Assembly: GCF_005887555.1 (NCBI RefSeq)
Contig: NZ_VCIA01000001.1
Location: 496,001-560,000, forward strand
From: Lentibacillus cibarius
GTDB taxonomy: Bacteria > Bacillota > Bacilli > Bacillales > Amphibacillaceae
Direction of reading: 5' to 3'
DNA: 64,000 nucleotides
Below are positions 1-9,170 of this stretch, one piece after another; the first letter of the stretch is position 1, and each line of letters begins with the position of its first letter. The position numbers and the translations under genes are program-made. The notes under the pieces are model-generated. The model searched no databases. It was not told where the DNA came from and saw only the letters and a list, made by a program, of their open reading frames with translations.

Positions 1-208
1 TAGTATCGTCAAAATGAATCCATGGTGAATCTCCTTCACCTTTGGTATCGACTGCACCATTAATACCGCCCTGGGCACAGACAGAGTGAGATCGTTTTAC
101 CGGCACAATCGAAAACAGATCAACTTCAACGCCTGCTTCCGCTGCTTTTATTGTTGCCATTAATCCGGCTAATCCGCCGCCGACAACGATGACTTTTCGA
201 TTACTCAT
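1..208 (-). CDS. sdhA: Succinate dehydrogenase flavoprotein subunit, N-terminal fragment
   Basis: Only the first 69 codons are in the window; the gene runs off the left edge. The translation begins MSNRKVIVVGGGLAGLMA, a Rossmann FAD-binding motif (GGGLAGL), and continues with HSVCAQGGING, the segment around the FAD-linking histidine of SdhA/FrdA flavoproteins. The enzyme oxidises succinate to fumarate at the inner face of the membrane and passes electrons to SdhB and to the haem anchor SdhC. The ATG follows a GGGAGTGAG ribosome site. It lies 27 bp downstream of sdhC on the same strand, as in the sdhCAB operon of Bacillus. Confidence 0.95.
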   Translation of the reverse strand, partial: MSNRKVIVVGGGLAGLMATIKAAEAGVEVDLFSIVPVKRSHSVCAQGGINGAVDTKGEGDSPWIHFDDT

Positions 209-235
209 ATGGAATACTCACTCCCTAATTCAGTA

Positions 236-856
236 TTAAACTCCGTAAGCAAATTGAATCAATGCTCGCACACCTATATAGCTGAGAGCCAAGAATACTA
301 TCAGTGTGGCGTATGTAGCAACTTTTTGGGATTTCGGTGATTGCGTAATGCCCCATGATACCATAAAGCTCCATAATCCGTTGGCAAAATGGAACGTTGT
401 TGAAATAAGACCAGCAATATAAAACCAGAACATAAATGGATTGGATAGAATATTCTCCATTAGATTGTAATTCAGTTCTTCGGTTCCCATGCCAATCTGC
501 ACACGCGTCTCCCAAACATGCCATGCAATAAATACAAAGGTAATAATACCGGTTATCCGCTGCAATAGAAACATCCAGTTACGGAAATAACCGTATCTTC
601 TTGTATTGTTTTTTGTAACAAATACAATGTATACCCCTAATATTGCATGAAATAAAATTGGCAAGAAAATAATTACGATTTCCAGTGCTAGTCTAAACGG
701 CAAATCATGCATAAATCCTGCCGCTTTGTTGAAACTTTCCTCACCATAAACAGCAAAGTGGTTAACAACCAAGTGCTGAGTCAGAAATACACCGATTGGA
801 ATTACCCCTAACAGTGAATGGAGCCTGCGATAAAAAAACTCACGGTGTTCTGTCAT
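236..856 (-). CDS. sdhC: Succinate dehydrogenase cytochrome b558 subunit
   Basis: Membrane anchor of complex II, 206 residues with five hydrophobic segments. The histidines that ligate the two haems b in B. subtilis SdhC (28, 70, 113, 155) have counterparts here at 28, 70, 113 and 156, so both haem sites look intact. It receives electrons from SdhB and reduces menaquinone. The start has a strong GAGGGGGG ribosome site. It is the first gene of sdhCAB; a sigma-A promoter candidate lies about 110 bp upstream, leaving a fairly long untranslated leader. Confidence 0.96.
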   Translation of the reverse strand: MTEHREFFYRRLHSLLGVIPIGVFLTQHLVVNHFAVYGEESFNKAAGFMHDLPFRLALEIVIIFLPILFHAILGVYIVFVTKNNTRRYGYFRNWMFLLQRITGIITFVFIAWHVWETRVQIGMGTEELNYNLMENILSNPFMFWFYIAGLISTTFHFANGLWSFMVSWGITQSPKSQKVATYATLIVFLALSYIGVRALIQFAYGV

Positions 857-964
857 TCGTTACCCCCCTCAGTCAAGAAATGTTAGTTTTGTAAAAAGTA
901 CATATTCGACAATAGACTTTCCATTTAGTTATTGCCCGTAAAATGTACAATTTATGACATATTT

Positions 965-993
965 ATTGTACTTCTATCCCTGAAAACCGTCAA
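965..993 (-). promoter_or_regulatory. Sigma-A-type promoter for sdhCAB
   Basis: On the minus strand, -35 TTGACG (988-993) and -10 TACAAT (965-970) are separated by exactly 17 bp. It faces sdhC and is the only good match in the divergent sdhC/yslB gap. Prediction by sequence only. Confidence 0.6.
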
Positions 994-1039
994 GAAAAGG
1001 GTTTAATAATTATTCACTCTTTTTTATTCCTACATCCAC

Positions 1040-1068
1040 TTGCAAGCTAGTGTGTTTCCATAGATAAT
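1040..1068 (+). promoter_or_regulatory. Sigma-A-type promoter for yslB
   Basis: TTGCAA (1040-1045), 17 bp, GATAAT (1063-1068) on the plus strand, about 75 bp upstream of the yslB start codon. Together with the sdh promoter it makes the gap a back-to-back divergent promoter region. Confidence 0.5.
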
Positions 1069-1143
1069 GATAGAAGCATACATAATAGGTATGACCATCG
1101 ATAATCGTTTGATTATGGACACAGCAGAAAGGAATGACCACCC

Positions 1144-1584
1144 ATGTCAACAGAACACGAAAACACTTTACCCCTCACACTACTTGAGGAGCTGCGTACT
1201 GAGGGTGCCGGCTATGACATCATTCGTTATATCGGTCTGCCCGAAGTATTTGGTAATCAAAGCAATACCTTGCTATATTTCATGGGCAAAAATATTGCCA
1301 GGAAGCTGCAAATACAGTCTATTTCCGATATCAAATATGCATTTAAACAGTTAGGTTGGGGATACCTGGACCTTGTAAAAGAAAAAAAGAATGAACTCAC
1401 CTTTCAGCTTATGGCAGATGCTGTTGTCTATCGCTTGAACGCCCCAATTGAAACGGAATTTCGTCTGGAAGCAGGCTTTCTAAGTGAGTCTGTCAGCCTT
1501 GTTAAGCAAAGGCCGTGTGAATGTAAAGAAAAAATACAAAATAAAATTCATCAAATAGAGTTTTCAGCCATATTCACTGATTGA
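1144..1584 (+). CDS. yslB: YslB family protein (DUF2507)
   Basis: A 146-residue soluble protein of the YslB/DUF2507 family, found in Bacilli next to sdhC. The family has the fold of V4R-type ligand-binding domains; no biochemical function is established. Recognisable features are the LPLTLLEELRTE start and the GAGFLSES-like C-terminal part (EAGFLSES). In B. subtilis the order is sdhC-yslB-lysC-uvrC; here lysC is missing and yslB points toward uvrC, which is on the other strand. The gene is monocistronic with its own promoter. Confidence 0.85.
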   Translation: MSTEHENTLPLTLLEELRTEGAGYDIIRYIGLPEVFGNQSNTLLYFMGKNIARKLQIQSISDIKYAFKQLGWGYLDLVKEKKNELTFQLMADAVVYRLNAPIETEFRLEAGFLSESVSLVKQRPCECKEKIQNKIHQIEFSAIFTD

Positions 1585-1594
1585 AGTGAATATG
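1569..1594. terminator. Possible bidirectional hairpin between yslB and uvrC
   Basis: A 10-bp perfect inverted repeat (CATATTCACT / AGTGAATATG) with a 6-base loop that contains the yslB stop codon. It sits between two converging genes, which fits a shared terminator, but neither side has a clear T tract, so the call is weak. Confidence 0.35.
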
Positions 1595-1683
1595 CCATCC
1601 GGCAGAACAGCTCGTAGAATGGTAAATGCCAACCCCGCTGAAAACATTCATGCAAATAACAGACTGCCGGAACCATGAACACA

Positions 1684-3468
1684 TCACGTCGTTCCCTTCT
1701 CTTTTAAATGTGAGAGAATGCTTTCAGCCACATTTCGAGGGACGCCTAATTTTATAATATCATCCACCTCGGCATTACGAATTTCATTTACCGATTTAAA
1801 ATGGTGCAATAGGATTTGTTTCCTTTTCTCACCGACACCCGGAATTTTGTCCAATTCAGAGCGGAACAAATTTTTCCCTCGCAATTGTCTATGAAAAGAA
1901 ATGGCAAAGCGGTGCACTTCATCTTGAATACGCTGTACAAGGTGAAATTCTTGTGACTTTCGCGGTAAATCAATGGGTGTTGGTGGAGTACCATATAACA
2001 ATTCACTTGTCTTATGTTTCTCATCTTTTGCCAGTCCACATAAAGGGACATCCAGTCCAAGCTCATTTTCCAGTACGTCCATCGCTGCATTCATCTGTCC
2101 TTTTCCCCCGTCGACGATGATTAAATCCGGCAGGGGCTGGTTCTCTTTCAGCACGCGCGTATAGCGGCGGCGAATAACTTCACGCATGGTATCATAATCG
2201 TCAGGTCCTTCTACGTTTCTTATTTTATATTTCCGGTATTCTTTTTTATTTGGCCGTCCGTCCGTAAAAACGACCATCGCCGAAACCGGATCCGTTCCCT
2301 GAATATTGGAATTGTCAAATGCCTCAATACGGTGCGGCACTTCAATATGGAGAACATCTCCCAGTCTTTCTACAGCCTGGATTGTACGTTCCTCATCTCG
2401 TTCGATAAGCGAAAATTTCTCTTCCAACGCAATGGAAGCATTTTTCACTGCCAAATCAACCAACTGTTTTTTCCTTCCGCGAAACGGTGTATGCACATAT
2501 ACTTCCAAAAGGTCCTTCAACAATTCCGTTTCTGTCCCAATCGGTACAAGAATCTGTTTCGGTTTCAAGTGTTGCTGATGAAGATAAAATCTGCCCACAT
2601 AACTTAAAAATGTGTCTTCCGGGTCATCAAAAAACGGAAAAATAGAAACATCCCGCTCAATTAACTTACCTTGTCGGACAAAGAAAACTTGTACACACAT
2701 CCAGCCTTTGTCATAACTATATCCAAAAATATCCCGATTGACCTGATCATTCAGAGTCATACGTTGCTGCTCCATAACAGACTCAATATGCTGAATAAGA
2801 TCACGAAGCTCTTTCGCCCGTTCAAAATTAAGCGACTCACTTGCCTCGTGCATTTTGTTAGTCAAATCTTGCTTAATTGTTTTATGTCCACCATGTAAAA
2901 AAGAAGTTATATTGTGGATAATCTCCTTATACGTTTCCTTTGATGCTGGCTTCTCACTGCAAGCCAGACACTGCCCCATATGATAATAAAGACAGACACG
3001 GCCCGGCGGATTATTGCATTTACGAAGTGGATACAATTTATCAAGAAGTTTTTTCGTCTCCCTGGCCGCCAGCACGTTCGGATATGGACCGAAATACTTC
3101 CCCTTATCCTTTTTAACATTGCGCGTAATTAAGAGTCTTGGATGTCGCTCGGAGGTTATTTTTAAGTATGGGTATGTTTTATCATCTTTTAATAGGACGT
3201 TGTATTTTGGATCATACTTTTTGATTAAATTCATTTCTAAAATAAGTGCTTCCATCTCTGAAGTAGTGACAATATATTCAAAGTCCATAATTTCTTGAAC
3301 CAACCGCTGGGTTTTTTTATCATTTGCTCCAGTAAAATATGACCGAACCCTGTTTTTGAGCTTCTTAGATTTTCCCACATATATCACTGTATTGTTTTTG
3401 TCTTTCATCAAATAGCATCCGGGCTGTGATGGAAGTACAGCCAGTTTTTCATTTATTTGCTGGTTCAT
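1684..3468 (-). CDS. uvrC: Excinuclease ABC subunit C
   Basis: Nucleotide excision repair endonuclease that makes the 3' and 5' incisions around lesions held by UvrB. The N-terminal GIY-YIG domain is visible ([20 protein letters not shown]), followed by a Cys cluster ([11 protein letters not shown]), the UVR motif for UvrB contact near residue 200, an RNase H-like endonuclease half ([21 protein letters not shown]) and a C-terminal helix-hairpin-helix ([16 protein letters not shown]). I place the start at the second ATG (MNQQINEKL), which matches the B. subtilis N-terminus and puts the AGGGG ribosome site 12 bases upstream; with the first ATG, four codons earlier, that site would abut the start codon. 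Length of 594 is typical. Confidence 0.96.
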   Translation of the reverse strand: MNQQINEKLAVLPSQPGCYLMKDKNNTVIYVGKSKKLKNRVRSYFTGANDKKTQRLVQEIMDFEYIVTTSEMEALILEMNLIKKYDPKYNVLLKDDKTYPYLKITSERHPRLLITRNVKKDKGKYFGPYPNVLAARETKKLLDKLYPLRKCNNPPGRVCLYYHMGQCLACSEKPASKETYKEIIHNITSFLHGGHKTIKQDLTNKMHEASESLNFERAKELRDLIQHIESVMEQQRMTLNDQVNRDIFGYSYDKGWMCVQVFFVRQGKLIERDVSIFPFFDDPEDTFLSYVGRFYLHQQHLKPKQILVPIGTETELLKDLLEVYVHTPFRGRKKQLVDLAVKNASIALEEKFSLIERDEERTIQAVERLGDVLHIEVPHRIEAFDNSNIQGTDPVSAMVVFTDGRPNKKEYRKYKIRNVEGPDDYDTMREVIRRRYTRVLKENQPLPDLIIVDGGKGQMNAAMDVLENELGLDVPLCGLAKDEKHKTSELLYGTPPTPIDLPRKSQEFHLVQRIQDEVHRFAISFHRQLRGKNLFRSELDKIPGVGEKRKQILLHHFKSVNEIRNAEVDDIIKLGVPRNVAESILSHLKEKGTT

Positions 3469-3495
3469 CGGCAAATTCATCCCCTGTCTATAAGC

Positions 3496-3526
3496 AATCC
3501 CTTGTTACATATCGTAACAAGGGATT
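3496..3526. repeat. Perfect 13-bp inverted repeat between trxA and uvrC
   Basis: Arms AATCCCTTGTTAC and GTAACAAGGGATT surround a 5-base loop, 15 bp upstream of the uvrC ribosome site and 28 bp after trxA. RNA from either strand would form a very stable hairpin. No T tract follows on the minus strand, so it is not a textbook terminator; it may be a processing or stability element, or a partial terminator between trxA and uvrC. Confidence 0.6.
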
Positions 3527-3554
3527 GAATAAAACTTTCTATGCGAATATAACC

Positions 3555-3872
3555 TTATGCGGCATGTTTGTTAATCAAGTCGATTAACGCTTCCTTTGGT
3601 TGGAATCCTACGACTTGATCGACCACTTTTCCATCCTTGAATAATAACAATGTTGGAATACTCATTACACCATATTTGCCGGCGGTTTCCTGGTTCTCAT
3701 CCACATCAAGTTTTACAATTTGCACTTTATCTTCCATTTCACCATCAATTTCTTCCAGAACCGGTGCAATCATTTTGCAAGGTCCACACCATGGTGCCCA
3801 GAAATCGGCCAACACTAACCCTTCAGCTACCTGCTCATTGAAATTCTGATCAGTGACATGTTCAATCGCCAT
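3555..3872 (-). CDS. trxA: Thioredoxin
   Basis: A 105-residue classical thioredoxin, the cytoplasmic dithiol reductant for ribonucleotide reductase, methionine sulfoxide reductases and other oxidised proteins. The WCGPC active site is at residues 28-32 and the cis-proline loop (SIPTLLLF) follows at about residue 72. The ribosome site AGGAGGG is close to ideal. It is preceded by a gap of about 160 bp carrying its likely promoter (TATACT on the minus strand near 3910-3915) and followed by uvrC, the same neighbours as in B. subtilis. Confidence 0.97.
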   Translation of the reverse strand: MAIEHVTDQNFNEQVAEGLVLADFWAPWCGPCKMIAPVLEEIDGEMEDKVQIVKLDVDENQETAGKYGVMSIPTLLLFKDGKVVDQVVGFQPKEALIDLINKHAA

Positions 3873-3956
3873 TTTCGTTTCCCTCCTCTTTCATAAAACT
3901 GTGGCTTTAGTATATCATCGTTATTATGTGCTCGCTAATACTTTGCTTATACAGTT

Positions 3957-3978
3957 CAAAAACAGTCGGAAACTGTCT
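3957..3978 (-). terminator. Probable terminator of the fadR-fadB-etfBA operon
   Basis: On the minus strand a short stem ACAGT-TTCCG-ACTGT runs into TTTTTG, about 55 bp past the etfA stop. A second small hairpin (CCCGG/CCGGG, 3982-4004) precedes it. The stem is short, so confidence is moderate. Confidence 0.45.
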
Positions 3979-4031
3979 GACCCCGGAAGTATCTAACCAC
4001 CGGGATATCAGAAAAGGGACTCAGTTCAAAG

Positions 4032-5003
4032 CTACTTCACTTTCTTAATCTCTTCTGTCAACGCCGGGATGACTTCGAAGAGATCTCCAACGATGCCATA
4101 ATCAGCGACATTAAAAATATTTGATTCGGGATCTTTATTAATGGCCACGATTACCTTTGCATTCGACATGCCGGCAAGGTGCTGAATGGCTCCTGATATA
4201 CCGACGGCAATATAAAGGTCGGGGGTAACCACTTTGCCAGTCTGACCAATTTGCAGTGAGTAATCGCAGTATTCAGCATCACACGCACCACGGGAAGCCC
4301 CTACCGCACCTCCTAAAACTTCTGCAAGTTCATATAAAGGTTTGAATCCATCTTCACTTTTCACACCACGACCACCGGCAACAATCACGTTTGCCTCTGA
4401 CAAATCAACACCTTCGGAGGCTTTACGGATAACATCCTTAATCACTGTATGAATGTCCTTTACGTCAACATCTTTTGTGGACACTTCCCCAGTTCGTGAC
4501 GTATCACGTTCAAGCGGCTTAATGTTGTTTGGACGAATCGTTACAAAAGTGAGTCCACTCGTAATTACTTTCTTTTCAAATGCTTTGCCGGAATAAATTG
4601 GTCTAATAAATACCGGCCTATCCTCTTGTGTTTCAATGTCAGTGGCATCTGAAATGAGTCCAGATTCAAGCTTACTTGCTATTTTTGGAGTCACATCTTT
4701 CCCAATCGCTGTATGTCCCATGACAATAGTGTCCGGCGATTCATCATTCACCACAGCCTTAATCGCCTGTCCATACCCTTCCGATGTATATTCCTTCAAA
4801 CTCTTATGTGAAACGGTCACAACTCGGTCCGCTCCGTGATAGATCATCTCTTGTGCCTGATCGGCCAGCTCCTTATCACCGCACAACATACCAACGATGT
4901 CCCCATCTGTATCGATTTTTTTGGCAGCAGCAATAGCCTCAAACGTTACATTACGTAAAACACCATCTCTTGCTTCTCCTATGACGAGTATTTTTTGACC
5001 CAT
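4032..5003 (-). CDS. etfA: Electron transfer flavoprotein, alpha subunit
   Basis: The 323-residue FAD-binding subunit of ETF, which accepts electrons from acyl-CoA dehydrogenases and passes them to the quinone pool. The C-terminal FAD domain shows the EtfA signature: VAGGRGVKS, GAVGASRGACD, QIGQTGKVVTPDLY and GISGAIQHLAGM, followed by the VADYGIVGD segment. It lies 28 bp after etfB and ends the fadR-fadB-etfB-etfA operon, the same arrangement as in B. subtilis, where it serves beta-oxidation. Confidence 0.97.
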   Translation of the reverse strand: MGQKILVIGEARDGVLRNVTFEAIAAAKKIDTDGDIVGMLCGDKELADQAQEMIYHGADRVVTVSHKSLKEYTSEGYGQAIKAVVNDESPDTIVMGHTAIGKDVTPKIASKLESGLISDATDIETQEDRPVFIRPIYSGKAFEKKVITSGLTFVTIRPNNIKPLERDTSRTGEVSTKDVDVKDIHTVIKDVIRKASEGVDLSEANVIVAGGRGVKSEDGFKPLYELAEVLGGAVGASRGACDAEYCDYSLQIGQTGKVVTPDLYIAVGISGAIQHLAGMSNAKVIVAINKDPESNIFNVADYGIVGDLFEVIPALTEEIKKVK

Positions 5004-5031
5004 AACCCTTCCCCTTTCTGTTTGTAAGGTT

Positions 5032-5805
5032 TTACAGTACTTTTTTATCGTCTTTCAGCAGAGATACTAATTCTTTTACCTGTTCGTCAACTTCGCCTTC
5101 CAGTATCCGGCCGGCTTCTTTTTCTGGTGGTAGGAATATATCAATAGTTTCCGTTTTTGCCTCAACATCTTCTTCATCAAGGTCTAAATCATCCAATTCC
5201 AATTCTTCGAGCGGCTTTTTCTTTGCTTTCATAATCCCCGGAAGTGACGGGTATCTTGGTTCATTCAACCCTTGCTGACAGGTCACTAATAAAGGCAACG
5301 TTGTTTCTATTTTCTCCACATCGCCTTCTACATCTTTGTCTATAGCAGCTGTTTCTCCGTCAATTTCTAACGAGGTGATTGTCGTAATGTAGTTGATATC
5401 AAGGCTTTCAGCAAGCCGTGGTCCTACTTGTCCGCTAGCCTCGTCTATAGCGACATTTCCGGCAAGTATCAAATCAGCTTCTTTATCGTCGAAGTAGGCT
5501 TCAAGAACCTTAGCTGTAGTGAATTGGTCACCATCTTCCAAGTCATCTTCTGTATTGATCAAAACAGCCTTGTCTGCACCCATCGCAAGAGCAGTGCGCA
5601 ACTGTTTCTCAGCTTCTTCATCACCGACAGTGACAACCGTAACTTCACCGCCGTGTTGATCACGCTGATTTATTGCCTCTTCTACCGCATACTCATCATA
5701 AGGGTTAATAATATATTCCGCACCTTCATCCTCGATTTGACCGTCGGATACAACTATTTTCTCTTCCGTATCAAATGTCCTCTTCAGCAGTACATAAATA
5801 TTCAT
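5032..5805 (-). CDS. etfB: Electron transfer flavoprotein, beta subunit
   Basis: A 257-residue partner of EtfA that binds AMP and contacts acyl-CoA dehydrogenases. The start MNIYVLLKRTFDTEEKI and the central LPLLVTCQQGLNEPRYPSLPGIMKAKKKPLE segment are typical of EtfB. After that segment there is a strongly acidic stretch (ELDDLDLDEEDVE, about residues 200-215). A GGAGG ribosome site precedes the ATG. Second-to-last gene of the FadR-controlled operon. Confidence 0.97.
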   Translation of the reverse strand: MNIYVLLKRTFDTEEKIVVSDGQIEDEGAEYIINPYDEYAVEEAINQRDQHGGEVTVVTVGDEEAEKQLRTALAMGADKAVLINTEDDLEDGDQFTTAKVLEAYFDDKEADLILAGNVAIDEASGQVGPRLAESLDINYITTITSLEIDGETAAIDKDVEGDVEKIETTLPLLVTCQQGLNEPRYPSLPGIMKAKKKPLEELELDDLDLDEEDVEAKTETIDIFLPPEKEAGRILEGEVDEQVKELVSLLKDDKKVL

Positions 5806-5866
5806 AGGTCATCCTCCTTATGGTTGACTTTCACATCAATCTGGCGTTACTTCATTACCCAATACA

Positions 5867-6640
5867 CTATTTATCTTTGAAATTCGGTTTGCGCTTGTCA
5901 ATAAAGGCTTGCACGCCTTCCTTGGCATCCTCCGAGCCAAAAATCTTTGCAAATGCTTCCGACTCCTGCTGGATGCCTTTTTGAAATTGTTCAGTTTTAG
6001 CATATGGAATTAATTCCATGACTGAGGTAATAGACAGCTTGCTTTTTGCCGCAATGGTTTCGGCGAGTTCGTATGCCGTGTCAAACACATCTTCTTCCTT
6101 TGTAACACGGTTTAGGAGTCCGAACGCTTTAGCTTCATTCCCGCTAATCGGCTCACCACTTAAAATCATCTCATATGCCTTCGCTGATCCGACAAAACGA
6201 GGCAGGCGCTGGGTACCGGCAAAGCCGGGAATGATACCGAGTGTTGTCTCTGGAAGCCCAAGTTTAGCGCTATCGGAACCAATGCGGATGTGGCATGCCA
6301 ACGCCAACTCCAGACCGCCGCCCAAAGCAGCACCGTGTATAGCGGCAATAATTGGAATCGGAAAATGCTCCATTCTGTCAAAAATTTGCTGTCCTTTTTC
6401 TGATAGAGACCGATATTCCGATGCGTTTTGCAAAGAAGTGAATTCTTTGATGTCTGCTCCAGCAGAAAAGAATTTACCATCACCTTTAATCACAATAGTC
6501 TTGATATTGGTATCGTTTTCAATTTTGTCCAACGTCTCTTCAAGACCGTTTAACAGATTACTAGACAGTGCATTTGCGGGTGGGCTTTGGATAGTCAGCA
6601 CCGCAATCTGTTTCTCTACTTCATAGTTAATCACAGCCAA
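5867..6640 (-). CDS. fadB: Enoyl-CoA hydratase (fadB/ysiB type)
   Basis: Crotonase-fold enzyme that hydrates trans-2-enoyl-CoA during beta-oxidation. The oxyanion-hole segments FFSAGADIKEF and GAALGGGLELALACHIR and the ETTLGIIPGFAGTQRL region are clear, and the 257-residue length is standard. The start is TTG (codon at 6638-6640) placed 6 bases after a GAGGGGG ribosome site; no ATG fits the family N-terminus. It lies 14 bp after fadR and 61 bp before etfB. Confidence 0.93.
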   Translation of the reverse strand: MAVINYEVEKQIAVLTIQSPPANALSSNLLNGLEETLDKIENDTNIKTIVIKGDGKFFSAGADIKEFTSLQNASEYRSLSEKGQQIFDRMEHFPIPIIAAIHGAALGGGLELALACHIRIGSDSAKLGLPETTLGIIPGFAGTQRLPRFVGSAKAYEMILSGEPISGNEAKAFGLLNRVTKEEDVFDTAYELAETIAAKSKLSITSVMELIPYAKTEQFQKGIQQESEAFAKIFGSEDAKEGVQAFIDKRKPNFKDK

Positions 6641-6654
6641 ATTAATCCCCCTCT

Positions 6655-7242
6655 CTAATTCTTAACGGAAAGACCATTTGTAATGAACGCATGAACGGCT
6701 GGTGCTTGCTTGACAAGATCATATTTTTGCTCATTGATAACCCAATTTGTCACAATCTCATCCAATGTGCCAAAAATCATCTGTCTGGCCAGCGGAACAT
6801 TCAACCCATCACGAAAAAGTCCTTGCTCCGTTCCTTCTATAATTATATCATCTATAACTGACAAATAGGGTTTTAAAATCTGATTAATTTTCACCCGGAG
6901 TGCCGTGTTTGATTGGCGCAGTTCCAGCTGTGTAACAATAGCCAAGTGATGATCTGCCGTTAACTGTCGGAAATGCATTTCAATTAATGTCAGCAACTTA
7001 TCGTTAGCTTGAACCTTTTCACTGATACTGTAGGCAATTTGTTCAATAAATTGTCCCATTTTTTCTTCAAAAACAGATATCAGGATATCTTCTTTATTTT
7101 TGAAATAAAGGTAAATCGTCCCGTCGGCAACTCCCGCTTGTTTAGCGATTTTGGAAATTTGGGAAGCATGGTAACCATTCTCAGCAATCACTTTCACGGC
7201 TGCTTCAATAATTTGTTTGTATTTGGGTTTTTGCTTCTTCAT
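6655..7242 (-). CDS. fadR: TetR-family fatty-acid degradation repressor
   Basis: A 195-residue regulator whose N-terminal helix-turn-helix (HASQISKIAKQAGVADGTIYLYFKNKEDIL) and C-terminal acyl-CoA-binding half closely match B. subtilis FadR (YsiA). In that species FadR represses beta-oxidation genes and is released by long-chain acyl-CoA. I chose the ATG at 7242, with AAGGGG seven bases upstream. A longer reading frame starts at 7287, but that ATG lies inside the FadR operator and near the transcription start. First gene of the operon, probably autorepressed. Confidence 0.95.
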   Translation of the reverse strand: MKKQKPKYKQIIEAAVKVIAENGYHASQISKIAKQAGVADGTIYLYFKNKEDILISVFEEKMGQFIEQIAYSISEKVQANDKLLTLIEMHFRQLTADHHLAIVTQLELRQSNTALRVKINQILKPYLSVIDDIIIEGTEQGLFRDGLNVPLARQMIFGTLDEIVTNWVINEQKYDLVKQAPAVHAFITNGLSVKN

Positions 7243-7272
7243 GTCTATCCCCTTAATACCTAACATACATAG

Positions 7273-7290
7273 TGAATGAACAATCATTCA
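7273..7290 (-). promoter_or_regulatory. FadR operator
   Basis: TGAATGAACAATCATTCA is an 18-bp palindrome (7-bp arms, 4-bp centre) that matches the known Bacillus FadR box (TGAATGAATANTCATTCA) at all arm positions. It starts 8 bp after the -10 box of the fadR promoter, so a bound repressor would cover the transcription start. Confidence 0.88.
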
Positions 7291-7297
7291 TGAGTTA

Positions 7298-7326
7298 ATC
7301 TTATAAAGGAAGTTCATGATTGTCAA
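7298..7326 (-). promoter_or_regulatory. Sigma-A promoter of fadR-fadB-etfBA
   Basis: A consensus -35 TTGACA (7321-7326) and -10 TAAGAT (7298-7303) are 17 bp apart on the minus strand. It lies between lcfA and fadR, so the fadR operon can be transcribed separately from lcfA. Confidence 0.8.
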
Positions 7327-7375
7327 TGATTACTTGTCCGATCATACGTAAAAAAAGAAGATTAAGCCTTTCCAT

Positions 7376-9061
7376 TCATTTGTTCATTTTCTTTTGATCT
7401 TCTTCGACTAACTTTCGACGCAAAATCTTGCCTACTGCTGTTTTCGGCAATTCATTGCGAAATTCATAAATTCTTGGCACTTTAAATACGGCAATCCGGT
7501 TTCGGCAAAATGTATTCAAATCTTCCTCTGTCACATCATAACCTGAATTCAATACCACATACGCTTTTACTGTTTCTCCGCGGTAAGGGTCTGGAATACC
7601 TGCCACGACGGCTTCTTGAACTGCTTCATGCTCATACAGCACTTCTTCTACTTCTCGAGGATAAATATTATAACCACCGGCAATAATCATATCTTTCTTG
7701 CGGTCGACAATATAAAAAAACCCATCTTCATCCATATATCCCATGTCTCCGGTGAAAAACCAGCCGTCCTGCACCACTCGATTAGTTTCCTCCTGATTGT
7801 TCCAATAGCCTTGCATCACTTGCGGACCTTTAACAACAAGTTCACCAATCTTGCCAGTCTCCGCCGCCTCGCCTGTCTCCATATCAATGATTTTAGCGTC
7901 TGTGTCAGGCCAGGGGACACCAATACTGCCAGTAACACGCTTCCCCCAAACGAAATTAGCATGTGTTACCGGTGATGTTTCGGTCAATCCATACCCTTCG
8001 ACTAGTCTACCATTTGTCTCCTTTTCAAATTGTTCTTGCACATCACCGGGTAATGGGGCTGATCCGCTAATACATGCGTCAATGGATGTCAAGTCGTATT
8101 TTTTTAGACTGGGATGGTTCAATAAACCTACATATATGGTAGGTGCGCCAGGGAACATCGTCGGTTTTTGTGTTTGAATGGTTTTCAGAACATCTTCTAC
8201 ATCAAACTTCGGTATTAAAATCATCTTGAAGCCATACATTATGGACAAATTCATGACAACAGTCATTCCGTACACATGAAACAACGGTAATAGGCCTATG
8301 ATAGATTCTTCTCCCGATGTTGTCCGATGGAGCCAGTGACGCGCCATTTGGCTATTCGTAGTAAGATTGTAATGGGTAAGCATAACCCCCTTGGGATGCC
8401 CGGTGGTGCCGCCGGTATATTGCAAAAGCGCCAAATCTTGGTGAGGATCAACTGTCACAGGCGTAAATTGCTCGCTTCCAGTGGTCATTATAACTTTCCA
8501 TCGATGCGTAATCGCAGACGACTTCACATCGACTATCCGTTTGTATTCTTTGCGTTGAATAAAGGGGTAAATGAAATTTTTAGGAAATGGCAAATAATCC
8601 TTAATGCTGGATACGATGACATGTTTCAATGCTGTATTGTTGCGAACACCGGAAACGATTGGAAAAAGCACATCCAAGCAAATAATGAACACTGCTCCGG
8701 AATCATTCAATTGATATTCAAGTTCCCGCTCCTTATACAGTGGGTTTGTCTGAACAACGATTCCGCCGGCCATTAAAACACCATAGTAACTAATGACTGA
8801 CTGCGGACAGTTTGGCAGCATAATAGCTACCCGATCACCTTTTCTAAGCCCTAGGGATTGCAGATAACCTGCTACCTTCTTGGCTTGTGAATAAACAGCA
8901 GCAAAGGTAAGTTCCTTCCCCTTAAAATAAAGCGCTCTCTTTTTAGGCGACTGTTTAGCAGTCAGTTCCAGAAACGCATGTAATGGCTTCTCATTATAAT
9001 TGATAGTAAGTGGAATCTCATCGGGATAATAGGTATGCCAGCATCTTGTTTCGGTCATCAT
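7376..9061 (-). CDS. lcfA: Long-chain fatty-acid--CoA ligase
   Basis: An adenylate-forming enzyme of about 561 residues that activates fatty acids with ATP and CoA for beta-oxidation. The AMP-binding signature YTGGTTGHPKGV, the GYGLTETSPVTH motif, the TGDMGYMDEDGFF motif and the C-terminal lysine motif KTAVGKILRR are all present. The frame is open further upstream, but GGGAGG sits just before two tandem ATGs (9061 and 9058); either is the likely start. No FadR box is visible upstream of it, unlike the downstream fadR operon. Confidence 0.95.
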   Translation of the reverse strand: MMTETRCWHTYYPDEIPLTINYNEKPLHAFLELTAKQSPKKRALYFKGKELTFAAVYSQAKKVAGYLQSLGLRKGDRVAIMLPNCPQSVISYYGVLMAGGIVVQTNPLYKERELEYQLNDSGAVFIICLDVLFPIVSGVRNNTALKHVIVSSIKDYLPFPKNFIYPFIQRKEYKRIVDVKSSAITHRWKVIMTTGSEQFTPVTVDPHQDLALLQYTGGTTGHPKGVMLTHYNLTTNSQMARHWLHRTTSGEESIIGLLPLFHVYGMTVVMNLSIMYGFKMILIPKFDVEDVLKTIQTQKPTMFPGAPTIYVGLLNHPSLKKYDLTSIDACISGSAPLPGDVQEQFEKETNGRLVEGYGLTETSPVTHANFVWGKRVTGSIGVPWPDTDAKIIDMETGEAAETGKIGELVVKGPQVMQGYWNNQEETNRVVQDGWFFTGDMGYMDEDGFFYIVDRKKDMIIAGGYNIYPREVEEVLYEHEAVQEAVVAGIPDPYRGETVKAYVVLNSGYDVTEEDLNTFCRNRIAVFKVPRIYEFRNELPKTAVGKILRRKLVEEDQKKMNK

Positions 9062-9136
9062 ATATCCTCCCTTTACTAATAGCATACTCCTATTATACCG
9101 ATTAATTAGTATTTTTTGAAACTTTTAACAAAAATT

Positions 9137-9170
9137 TTTTAAAATGGAGTCACAGTAAATATATGACTCC
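9137..9170 (-). terminator. Rho-independent terminator after the 26-residue ORF
   Basis: On the minus strand GGAGTCA pairs with TGACTCC (9146-9170) and the next bases are T- and A-rich (ATTTTAAAAAATTTTTG). The stem overlaps the last codons of the small ORF, leaving the ORF as the last item in a short transcript ahead of lcfA. Confidence 0.6.

Noticed and set aside
6018-6626. 202-codon plus-strand frame opposite fadB
   Set aside because: Shadow frame of the enoyl-CoA hydratase gene; low-complexity serine-rich translation.
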